From contig JACMQR010000277.1 of NCBI GenBank assembly GCA_014376885.1, forward strand, positions 1 to 12,458: 12,458 nucleotides of DNA, given 5' to 3'. Shown here one piece after another: positions 6,410 through 12,458 of this stretch (position 1 is its first letter; every line of letters starts with the position of its first letter). This stretch comes from Polaromonas sp. Its GTDB lineage: Bacteria; Pseudomonadota; Gammaproteobacteria; Burkholderiales; Burkholderiaceae_C. A program made the position numbers and the translations under genes. Under the pieces are notes generated by a model, which ran no database searches, was not told the DNA's origin, and saw nothing but the letters and a program-made list of their open reading frames with translations.

Positions 6410-7921
6410 TCACTCTTCGACGAAGGCTTCCTCGCGCTTGTTTTTTACCGCCGGCAGCAGCACGATCACCAGCATCAGCACCGCCACGGCAAGCAGGCCG
6501 GCCGAAATCGGACGGGTGACGAACACGCTCCAGTCGCCGCGCGACAGCAGCAGCGCGCGGCGCAGGTTTTCTTCCATCATCGGGCCAAGGATGAAGCCGA
6601 GCAGCAGCGGCGCCGGCTCGCAGCCAAGCTTGACAAACAGGTAGCCGACGATGCCGAACAGGCCGACCATCCAGACATCGAAGGTGTTGTTGTTGGTGGA
6701 ATACACGCCGATGGCGCAAAACAGCACGATGGCCGGGAACAGGTAGCGATAGGGCACGGTCAGCAGCTTGATCCACATGCCGATCAGCGGCAGGTTCAGC
6801 ACGATCAGCATGGCATTGCCGATCCACATCGAGGCGATCAGCCCCCAGAACAGCTCGGGGTTGCTGGTCATGACCTGCGGGCCGGGCTGGATGTTGTGGA
6901 TGGTCATCGCGCCGACCATCAGCGCCATCACCGCGTTCGGCGGAATGCCCAGCGTCAGCAGCGGGATGAAGGACGTTTGCGCGCCGGCATTGTTGGCCGA
7001 CTCGGGCGCCGCCACGCCGCGGATATTGCCCTGGCCGAACGGCACTTCGCCCGGCCGCATCTTGATTTTCTTTTCCAGCGCATAGGCGGCAAAAGCCGCC
7101 AGCAGCGCGCCGCCGCCGGGCAAGATGCCCAGCGCCGAGCCTAAAAAGGTGCCGCGCAGCACGGCCGGCGTCATCGCCTTGAAATCCTGCTTGGTCGGCA
7201 TCAGGCCCGACACGCCGGCGGTGAACACCTCGCGCTCGTCCTCGGGCTGGGCCAGGTTGCTGATGATCTCGCCATAGCCGAACACGCCCATGGCAATCAC
7301 CACAAAGCCGATGCCGTCGGTGAGTTCCGGAATGTCGAAGCTGAACCGGGCCACACCCGAATTCACGTCGGTGCCCACCAGCCCGAGCAGCAGGCCGAGC
7401 ACGATCATGGCAATCGCCTTGAGCAGCGAGCCCGAGGCCAGCACCACCGCGCCGATCAGGCCCAGGGTCATCAGCGCAAAGTACTCGGCCGGGCCGAACT
7501 TGAAGGCCAGCTCGGTCAGCGGCGGCGCAAACGCCGCCAGGATGAGGGTGCCGACGCAGCCGGCAAAGAACGAACCCAGTCCGGCCGCCGCCAGCGCCGG
7601 CCCCGCCCGACCTTTTCGGGCCATCTGGTAGCCGTCGATGCAGGTGACCACCGAGGACGATTCCCCCGGCAGGTTCACCAAGATGGCGGTGGTCGAGCCG
7701 CCGTACTGCGCCCCGTAGTAGATGCCGGCCAGCATGATCAGGGCCGACACCGGGGGCAGCGCATAGGTGGCGGGCAACAGCATGGCGATGGTGGCCACCG
7801 GGCCGATGCCGGGCAGCACGCCGATGAGCGTGCCCAGGATGCATCCGACCAGGCAGTACAAGAGGTTGATCGGCGTGAACGCCACGCCGAAACCGAGCGA
7901 CAGGTGTTGAAGCAATTCCAT
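6410..7921 (-). CDS. tctA: Tripartite tricarboxylate transporter, large permease subunit TctA
   Basis: This 503-residue integral membrane protein has the standard TctA length and signatures: GVLPGIGP (34-41) and YYGAQYGGSTTAILVNLPG (68-86), the second partly repeated in the other half of the protein. About twelve hydrophobic helices can be seen. TctA forms the transport channel with TctB. A periplasmic TctC/Bug-type receptor delivers the substrate (citrate or another di- or tricarboxylate, sometimes aromatic acids), driven by an ion gradient. The start at ATG 7921 has AAGGGG about 9 bases upstream, overlapping the tctB stop codon, so the two are translationally linked (13-bp gap). The last few residues are Lys/Glu-rich and probably cytoplasmic. 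No tctC is present on either side, so the receptor must be encoded elsewhere. The natural substrate is not deducible. Confidence 0.96.
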   Translation of the reverse strand: MELLQHLSLGFGVAFTPINLLYCLVGCILGTLIGVLPGIGPVATIAMLLPATYALPPVSALIMLAGIYYGAQYGGSTTAILVNLPGESSSVVTCIDGYQMARKGRAGPALAAAGLGSFFAGCVGTLILAAFAPPLTELAFKFGPAEYFALMTLGLIGAVVLASGSLLKAIAMIVLGLLLGLVGTDVNSGVARFSFDIPELTDGIGFVVIAMGVFGYGEIISNLAQPEDEREVFTAGVSGLMPTKQDFKAMTPAVLRGTFLGSALGILPGGGALLAAFAAYALEKKIKMRPGEVPFGQGNIRGVAAPESANNAGAQTSFIPLLTLGIPPNAVMALMVGAMTIHNIQPGPQVMTSNPELFWGLIASMWIGNAMLIVLNLPLIGMWIKLLTVPYRYLFPAIVLFCAIGVYSTNNNTFDVWMVGLFGIVGYLFVKLGCEPAPLLLGFILGPMMEENLRRALLLSRGDWSVFVTRPISAGLLAVAVLMLVIVLLPAVKNKREEAFVEE

Positions 7922-7934
7922 GTTCTTGTTCCCC

Positions 7935-8423
7935 TTAGCCTGTGATGAATGCCGGCCACACCTGAAACTGCAGTTTCAGCGCGATGACAAAGGCGATGTA
8001 GCTGCCGATCGCCAAAATGGTGGCGAGGATGAAGGTGTTTTTCACCTTCCAGCCGGTTTCGGCCATGCTGGCGATGAAGGTCAGCGCATAGATGGCCACG
8101 ATCAGGCCCATGGCGGGCAGGCCGAGCGACGGCAGCCCAGCCAGCAACACGCCAAACAGCAGATTGGCCAGAATCACAAAAAACAGCGGCTTCCAGGCCC
8201 ATTTGCCAATCTTGTCGCCATTGAGGGCCTCGACCACCAGCGACTTGAAGGTGATGACAACGCCCAGGATCGCCATCAGCACGCCCAGGTAGAGCGGAAA
8301 GTAGCCCGGCCCCATGCGCGCCCCGCTGCCGACGCTGTAGGTGGTGGCTCCCCAGGCGAACGCCACCCCGATACCCATGAACATGAGTCCGGAAAAAAAG
8401 TCTTTCTGACTCTTGATTTTCAC
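7935..8423 (-). CDS. tctB: Tripartite tricarboxylate transporter, small subunit TctB
   Basis: The 162-residue protein has four hydrophobic helices and the TctB features: KDFFSGLMFMGIGVAFAW near the N terminus and the GARMGPGYFPLYLGVLMAILG stretch shortly after. This small subunit supports TctA in the inner membrane. The start is GTG 8423, not the ATG at 8507, because AAAGGAG lies 8 bases upstream of the GTG and the family begins at this point with Lys-Ile-Lys. The upstream 28 codons of open frame are unlike TctB. It is the first gene of the tctBA unit. In the 160-bp gap to the ATPase gene, a GATCC-AGC-GGATC dyad (8446-8458) lies close to the ribosome site, but no clear promoter is visible. 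Confidence 0.95.
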   Translation of the reverse strand: MKIKSQKDFFSGLMFMGIGVAFAWGATTYSVGSGARMGPGYFPLYLGVLMAILGVVITFKSLVVEALNGDKIGKWAWKPLFFVILANLLFGVLLAGLPSLGLPAMGLIVAIYALTFIASMAETGWKVKNTFILATILAIGSYIAFVIALKLQFQVWPAFITG

Positions 8424-8581
8424 GGTTTGTCTCCTTTGAAAGAAAGATCCAGCGGATCGAACTTCCATTTTGCTTTCAATTTTCCTAGACCGGCATGTGG
8501 CTTTCACCTACACGGATGACGGCCTGGCGGGCCGGCGCGGACAATTCGGCCGGGAGCGGTCTTTGCCCGCCACCACGGCAA
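8424..8581. promoter_or_regulatory. Leader region of tctBA
   Basis: These 158 bp lie between the ATPase stop codon and tctB. The part near tctB is more AT-rich than its surroundings. It holds the inverted repeat GATCC-AGC-GGATC (8446-8458), about 15 bp upstream of the ribosome site, which could be an operator. I see no sigma-54 type motif, no good -35/-10 pair and no strong terminator for the ATPase gene, so read-through from that gene into tctBA cannot be excluded. Confidence 0.3.
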
Positions 8582-10399
8582 TCAAGCCAGCGGCGGCGTG
8601 GCGGCCAGGATTTCTTCGATGGTCGTCAAGCCCTCTGCCACCTTCAGGGCGCCGGCGAGCCGCAATGGGCGCATGCCTTCGCTGATGGCCTGGCGGCGCA
8701 GCGCGTCGATGTTCGGCTCTTTGGAGAGTTTTTCCTTGAAGGCCTCGGTCACGGTCAGCAGCTCGTACAGGCCCAGGCGGCCGCGAAAGCCGGTCATGCG
8801 GCAATCCACGCAGCCGACGGCCTTGAACGGCCGATAGCTGCCGGTGACCTGCCAGGGCCGGGCCAGCTCGGCCAGCGTTTCGCGCCTGGCCTCCCCGTCG
8901 GGCTGGCGGCACTGGGCGCACAGGGTGCGCACCAGCCGCTGGGCGAGCACGCCGAGCAGCGTGGCGTTGATCAGGTAGTTCGGCACGCCGAGCTCCATCA
9001 GGCGCGACACCGCCGACGGCGCGTCGTTGGTGTGCAGGGTGCTGAACACCAGATGGCCGGTGAGCGCGGCCTGAACCGCCATGTCGGCGGTGGGCAGGTC
9101 GCGGATCTCGCCGACCATGATGATGTCCGGGTCCTGGCGCATCAGCGAGCGCAGGCCTTCGGGAAAGCCGAAGTTCAGCATCGGCTGCACCTGCGTCTGG
9201 TTGAACGCCGGCTCGATCATCTCGATCGGGTCTTCGATGGTGTTGATGTTGACCTCTTCGGTGGCCAGCCTTTTCAGCGTCGAGTACAGCGTGGTGGTCT
9301 TGCCCGAGCCGGTCGGACCGGTCACCAGCACGATGCCGTAGGGGCGCTTGACGAGCTGCTCCCAGCGCTCGGCGTCATGCGCCGAAAAGCCCAGCGCATC
9401 GAGGTTCTTGACGGTCGTGTCGGGATCGAAGATGCGCATCACCATCTTTTCGCCGAAGGCGGTGGGCAGGGTGGACAGGCGCATTTCCACCTCGTCGCCG
9501 CGCGGATTTCGCGTCTTGATGCGGCCGTCCTGCGGCCGGCGCTTTTCGACCACGTCCATGCGGCCGAGCAGCTTGATGCGCGCCGTCATGGCGTTGTGCA
9601 CCGCCATTGGCAGCTGGTACACCGGATGCAGGATACCGTCGATCCGAAAGCGGATCACGCCCTGCTCGCGGCGCGGCTCCAGGTGGATGTCGCTGGCGCG
9701 CTGGTCAAAGGCATATTGCCAAAGCCAGTCGACGACCTGCACCACGCCCTGGTCGTTGGCGTCTAACTGCCGGCTGGTCTTGTTCAGCTCGACCAGCTGC
9801 TCAAAGCTGGCCGAGCCCGAGCCGCCGCTGGACTTGAGCGCGGCCTTGACCGATTTGGCCAGCGCAAAGAATTCGGCGGTGAACTTGGCTATGTCCAGCG
9901 GATTGGCCACCACCAGGCGCACGCTGCGCTTGGACTGGCGCTCGACTTCGGGCAGCCAGTCGGTGACGAACGGGTCGGACGTGGCAATGACCAGCTGGTG
10001 CGCGGTGAGCTGCACCGGCAGCACCTTGTGCCGCTCGGCATACACCGCCGACATGGCGTCGGCCACCTTGCCGACGTCCACCTTGAGCGGGTCGATGCGC
10101 AGATACGTCAGTCCCGCGCAGGCAGCCAGCCACTGGCTGAGGGTTTCCAGGTCCAGCGGCTTGCCGTCGGCCAGCCGCGTCATGCCGATGCTGGCGAGCC
10201 GCACCAGCGGATGCTGGGCGCTTTGCGCCTGGGCGCAGCGGACCATGGTGCGCTGGGCATCGGCGGCGCTGATCAGGCCGTCCTGGCCCAGCCACTCGAC
10301 CAGGGTGCGCCAGTCGAGCGGACCGGCATGTCGCTTCAGCGCGCCCGCTGGCGCAGCTGACGCTGGGGGAAAGGACGATGGCGGCAGCTCAGCACTCAT
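8582..10399 (-). CDS. GspE/PulE/PilB family secretion or pilus assembly ATPase (orphan)
   Basis: The 605-residue protein is complete. Counting from ATG 10399, an N-terminal MshEN-like domain covers about 45-180. The ATPase core has SDIHLEPR (236-243), Walker A GPTGSGKT (361-368), the Asp box INTIEDPIE (385-393), Walker B with DPDIIMVGEIRD (423-434) and the His box TGHLVFSTLHTNDA (447-460). A C-terminal tetracysteine zinc site is formed by C494, C497, C530 and C533. All residues needed for ATP binding and hydrolysis appear present. Such hexameric motors power type IV pilus extension or type II secretion from the cytoplasmic face. After the GEIRD of Walker B it reads LPT rather than the usual LET. 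No inner-membrane platform (PilC/GspF), prepilin or secretin gene lies nearby, so which machine it serves is unknown. A GTG at 10408 is an alternative start, but TACAGT lies 7 bases before the ATG and no Shine-Dalgarno is present. Confidence 0.94.
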   Translation of the reverse strand: MSAELPPSSFPPASAAPAGALKRHAGPLDWRTLVEWLGQDGLISAADAQRTMVRCAQAQSAQHPLVRLASIGMTRLADGKPLDLETLSQWLAACAGLTYLRIDPLKVDVGKVADAMSAVYAERHKVLPVQLTAHQLVIATSDPFVTDWLPEVERQSKRSVRLVVANPLDIAKFTAEFFALAKSVKAALKSSGGSGSASFEQLVELNKTSRQLDANDQGVVQVVDWLWQYAFDQRASDIHLEPRREQGVIRFRIDGILHPVYQLPMAVHNAMTARIKLLGRMDVVEKRRPQDGRIKTRNPRGDEVEMRLSTLPTAFGEKMVMRIFDPDTTVKNLDALGFSAHDAERWEQLVKRPYGIVLVTGPTGSGKTTTLYSTLKRLATEEVNINTIEDPIEMIEPAFNQTQVQPMLNFGFPEGLRSLMRQDPDIIMVGEIRDLPTADMAVQAALTGHLVFSTLHTNDAPSAVSRLMELGVPNYLINATLLGVLAQRLVRTLCAQCRQPDGEARRETLAELARPWQVTGSYRPFKAVGCVDCRMTGFRGRLGLYELLTVTEAFKEKLSKEPNIDALRRQAISEGMRPLRLAGALKVAEGLTTIEEILAATPPLA

Positions 10400-10628
10400 G
10401 GCGGGCACTGTACCCGATCAGCTCCCCGGCGCGACTGACCGGCGAGGCGCCCAGGCGGGCCGTGGTCGCTGCGCCCGGGGCGCTGCAGGGAACCAATCCT
10501 GCTACCCTTTACGATGGCACCCGGCAACGCTTTTTCAACCCGGAAAAACCCAGCTGGAGCGCCGGCGCGAATGGCATCCGGTCGGGCGGCTGCCGGTTCA
10601 TCAATTTTCACCCCTGCACCCTACCCCT
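10400..10628. promoter_or_regulatory. Divergent control region, ATPase / response regulator
   Basis: This 229-bp gap separates divergent genes and contains no convincing ORF. It holds the TACAGT element for the ATPase gene (separate entry), a TACGAT hexamer (10510-10515) that could be a -10 box for the response regulator with no good -35, and an AT-rich inverted repeat TTTTTC-N6-GAAAAA (10531-10548). The last 30 bases before the response regulator ATG are C-rich with no Shine-Dalgarno. Autoregulation by the response regulator through this region is plausible but not shown. Confidence 0.35.
10407..10412 (-). promoter_or_regulatory. Candidate -10 element (TACAGT) for a leaderless ATPase mRNA
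   Basis: On the minus strand TACAGT is followed by seven bases (GCCCGCC) and then the ATG at 10399. This places a transcription start at or next to the start codon. No Shine-Dalgarno is visible, and a GGGGAG further upstream is too far from either candidate start. The hexamer and spacing are identical to those before the plus-strand EamA gene (3497-3502). Confidence 0.4.
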
Positions 10629-11315
10629 ATGCGACTGCTGCTTGTTGAAGATGAGGCCGAAATGGCAAGGTGGCTGATGCGCGCCTTCAAGCAAAGCGGC
10701 TTCGTGCCGGACCACGCGCCAGACGCGGCCACGGCCGAAGCGCTGCTGGCCGCCAATGGCTATGACCTGGTCGTGCTGGACCTGCAGCTGCCCGGCAAGC
10801 ACGGCCTGGTGCTGCTGTCCGAGCTGCGCCATGCCGGCAACCGCATCCCGGTGCTGGTGCTGACCGCCCAGGCTGCGGTGCAGGACCGGGTCAAGGGCCT
10901 GCAGCTTGGGGCGGACGACTTTTTATCCAAGCCGTTTGCCATCGAAGAGCTGGAAGCGCGCCTGACCGCATTGGCGCGGCGCAGCCAGGGCCGGCCCCAT
11001 GCGCCGCTGCGCTGCGGATCGCTGTCGTGCGCCTACGACAGCCGCGCTTTTTTGCTCGGCGGCGTGTTGCTGCAGCTCACGCCGCGTGAAAGCGCTGCCC
11101 TTTGGACCCTGCTGGCGCGCAGTGGTTCACCGATCGAAAAAGGCCATTTGTCAGGCAAGGTGTTCCCCAACGACAGCTCGGCCGGGCCCAACGCCATCGA
11201 ACTGGTGCTGCATCGCCTGCGGCGAAAGCTGCAGGGCGCCGACGTTCGCATCGTGACGGTGCGCGGCCTGGGCTACATGCTCGAAAGTGTGGCCCATGAA
11301 AATTCAGCGGCCTAG
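10629..11315 (+). CDS. OmpR-family response regulator, TctD/QseB type
   Basis: The 228-residue protein has a complete receiver domain (1-117): acidic pair E7-D8, phospho-acceptor D51 in VLDLQLPG, switch T79 in LVLTA, and K101 in KPF. A winged-helix DNA-binding domain follows (about 128-222), with LTPRESAALWTLLAR, the recognition-helix region NAIELVLHRLRRKL (188-201) and the closing VRGLGYML. It is a phosphorylation-controlled transcription factor, the partner of the overlapping kinase. TctD-type regulators control carboxylate uptake operons in other bacteria, and tctBA lies 2.2 kb away, so these are natural targets; this is inference. The start at ATG 10629 matches the family's MRLLLVEDE opening, although there is no Shine-Dalgarno. 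Its 3' end overlaps the kinase start by 20 bases. Confidence 0.95.
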   Translation: MRLLLVEDEAEMARWLMRAFKQSGFVPDHAPDAATAEALLAANGYDLVVLDLQLPGKHGLVLLSELRHAGNRIPVLVLTAQAAVQDRVKGLQLGADDFLSKPFAIEELEARLTALARRSQGRPHAPLRCGSLSCAYDSRAFLLGGVLLQLTPRESAALWTLLARSGSPIEKGHLSGKVFPNDSSAGPNAIELVLHRLRRKLQGADVRIVTVRGLGYMLESVAHENSAA

Positions 11316-12458
11316 GCCTTGGCTCTGGCTTGGCCGCCTGGGGGTGCGCGCTCGTTTGCTGACCTTGCTGCTGCCCGGCATTGCGGGCCTGCTGGCGCTG
11401 GACAGCTCGAACGACTACCAGGCCTTGCAGCGCGTGGTGAACGACGCCTATGACGAAGCCATGCTGGACTCGGAAATTGTGCTGCGGCGCAGCGTGTCGC
11501 TTTCAAAAAACGGCCCGCTGCAGCTCGACGAATCGTTCGCCGACCGGGAATTGCTTTTGAGCGCCCCGGCTTCGCGGCACAAGTACTTTCACATCGGCTT
11601 GACGCCGCACCCGCCAGACGCGCGCAATTTGACAGCGCCGCAGGCCCAGAAAACCCTGCTCGGCCACGGCGATCTGCCGCCCCTGCCGGCTGAATTTTCT
11701 GCCGCCGCCTGGCCTTTGCCCGCCGCCCGTCCGGCCCTGGTCTGGTATGGCGGCGTGTACCGCGGAAGCGCGCTGCGCATCGTGGCCAGCCGCAGCCTGG
11801 TGGCCGACGAGCAAGGCCAGGTTTTTGAGCTGCTGGTGCAGGTGGCCGAAGACCAGGCCTTGCGCGACCAGGCGCACGCGCCATCGCTGCAGCAGGCGCT
11901 GGCCCGGGATGCGCGGATGTTTGTCCTGGTGATCGTGCTGGTCTGGCTGGGCATCGCCTGGTCGCTGCAGCCGCTGGAGCAACTGCGCGTGTCGGTGCTG
12001 CGCTCCCGGGGCGCGGCGCTCGCCCCCCTGGACACCAGCGGGGTGCCGCACGAGGTGGCGCCGCTCGTGCAGGCCATCAACGGGCAGATCGCCCGCTACG
12101 CGGCGCTGCTGGCCCGCCAGACCCAGTTTTTAACCGATGCGTCGCACCAGCTGAAAACCCCCTTGGCCATCATGATGACCCAGGCCGAAGTGGCCCTGCG
12201 CGAGAAAGATCCGGCGCTGCTGCGCCCCACCCTGCACGCCATCGTGGCGCAAGTTCTGCGCAGCACCCGGCTGTGCCAGCAGTTGCTGTCGCTGGCCCAT
12301 GCCAACGATCAGCCGCCCAGCGAGCCCGGCCTTGTCGACCTCAATACCATCACCAAGGACGTGGTGCTGCAACACCTGGCGCTGGCCCACGAGAAAAACC
12401 AGGACCTCGGCTGGATCGATGCCCGGGATGCCCTGCCGCCCACCGGGTCGGGCTGGCA
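11296..12458 (+). CDS. TctE/QseC-type sensor histidine kinase (3' end cut by window edge)
   Basis: The frame opens at ATG 11296, overlapping the end of the response regulator gene, and is still open at the right edge (387 codons). It starts with a cytoplasmic Arg-rich tail and a first membrane helix (about 20-34), followed by a periplasmic sensing domain (about 36-205). This domain contains AYDEAMLDSE (51-60), a form seen in the two-component sensor N-terminal domain of TctE proteins. The second helix is at about 208-223, then a short HAMP-like linker beginning LQPLEQLR. The phospho-acceptor is His284 in DASHQLKTPLA. The ATP-binding domain is mostly missing, although residues from about 340 begin it. 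It autophosphorylates and passes phosphate to the response regulator. The ligand is unknown; a carboxylate is suggested by the TctE resemblance and the nearby tctBA. Confidence 0.94.
   Translation, partial: MKIQRPRPWLWLGRLGVRARLLTLLLPGIAGLLALDSSNDYQALQRVVNDAYDEAMLDSEIVLRRSVSLSKNGPLQLDESFADRELLLSAPASRHKYFHIGLTPHPPDARNLTAPQAQKTLLGHGDLPPLPAEFSAAAWPLPAARPALVWYGGVYRGSALRIVASRSLVADEQGQVFELLVQVAEDQALRDQAHAPSLQQALARDARMFVLVIVLVWLGIAWSLQPLEQLRVSVLRSRGAALAPLDTSGVPHEVAPLVQAINGQIARYAALLARQTQFLTDASHQLKTPLAIMMTQAEVALREKDPALLRPTLHAIVAQVLRSTRLCQQLLSLAHANDQPPSEPGLVDLNTITKDVVLQHLALAHEKNQDLGWIDARDALPPTGSGW

Noticed and set aside
6410..7844. A 481-residue minus-strand frame overlapping tctA in another frame
   Set aside because: Its product is rich in Arg, Gly and His without membrane helices, while the tctA frame matches the family over its whole length.
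8495..9766. A 423-residue open frame on the plus strand antisense to the ATPase gene
   Set aside because: Same composition artefact. The minus-strand ATPase carries all family motifs, and the plus-strand product shows no domain.
10475..10600. Possible small RNA or tRNA in the ATPase-response regulator gap
   Set aside because: No cloverleaf, no terminator-like end and no conserved RNA motif could be recognised.
9348..10628. A long upstream extension of the response regulator frame
   Set aside because: The receiver domain begins exactly at ATG 10629 with the family's opening residues. The extension is antisense to the ATPase gene and is Ser/Arg-rich with no domain.

Overview
The window is very GC-rich (roughly two thirds G+C by eye) with dense coding. 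Gene content and codon use point to a betaproteobacterium of the Burkholderiales, most likely a Comamonadaceae member close to Polaromonas or Rhodoferax. Two copies of a short palindrome-like repeat, which I remember from that family, support this, but the lineage call is inference. All genes look chromosomal and intact. I see no rRNA, tRNA, CRISPR array, insertion sequence or phage gene.

Layout: (1) 1-2241, minus strand: an exported DUF1800 protein followed 28 bp later by a Tat-like exported DUF1501 protein cut by the left edge, a recurrent two-gene unit of unknown job. (2) 2353-3348, minus: a zeta-crystallin type quinone oxidoreductase, separated from DUF1800 by a perfect 12-bp hairpin. (3) 3510-4409, plus: an EamA/DMT exporter, divergent from the oxidoreductase and probably translated from a leaderless mRNA. 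(4) 4467-8423, minus: tctB, tctA, a second EamA exporter and an atypical SDR. (5) 8582-10399, minus: a complete GspE/PilB-type ATPase with no pilus or secretion neighbours. (6) 10629 to the right edge, plus: an OmpR-type response regulator and an overlapping TctE-like sensor kinase, the latter cut by the edge.

How the parts fit: tctBA encode the membrane part of a tripartite carboxylate transporter whose periplasmic receptor (tctC) is not in the window. The TctD/TctE-like two-component pair 2 kb away is the obvious candidate regulator, although the ATPase gene lies between them. The SDR and second EamA gene follow tctA on the same strand, but a hairpin and an operator-like dyad in the 151-bp gap suggest they have their own control.

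I found no clearly novel multi-gene system. The best leads are: two copies of one dispersed repeat lying in frame inside protein-coding genes (one in the SDR, one forming the N-terminal tail of the second EamA protein); an identical TACAGT-N7-ATG arrangement before two genes that lack a Shine-Dalgarno; an SDR without the catalytic Tyr and Lys; and an orphan tctBA next to a TctDE-like pair.
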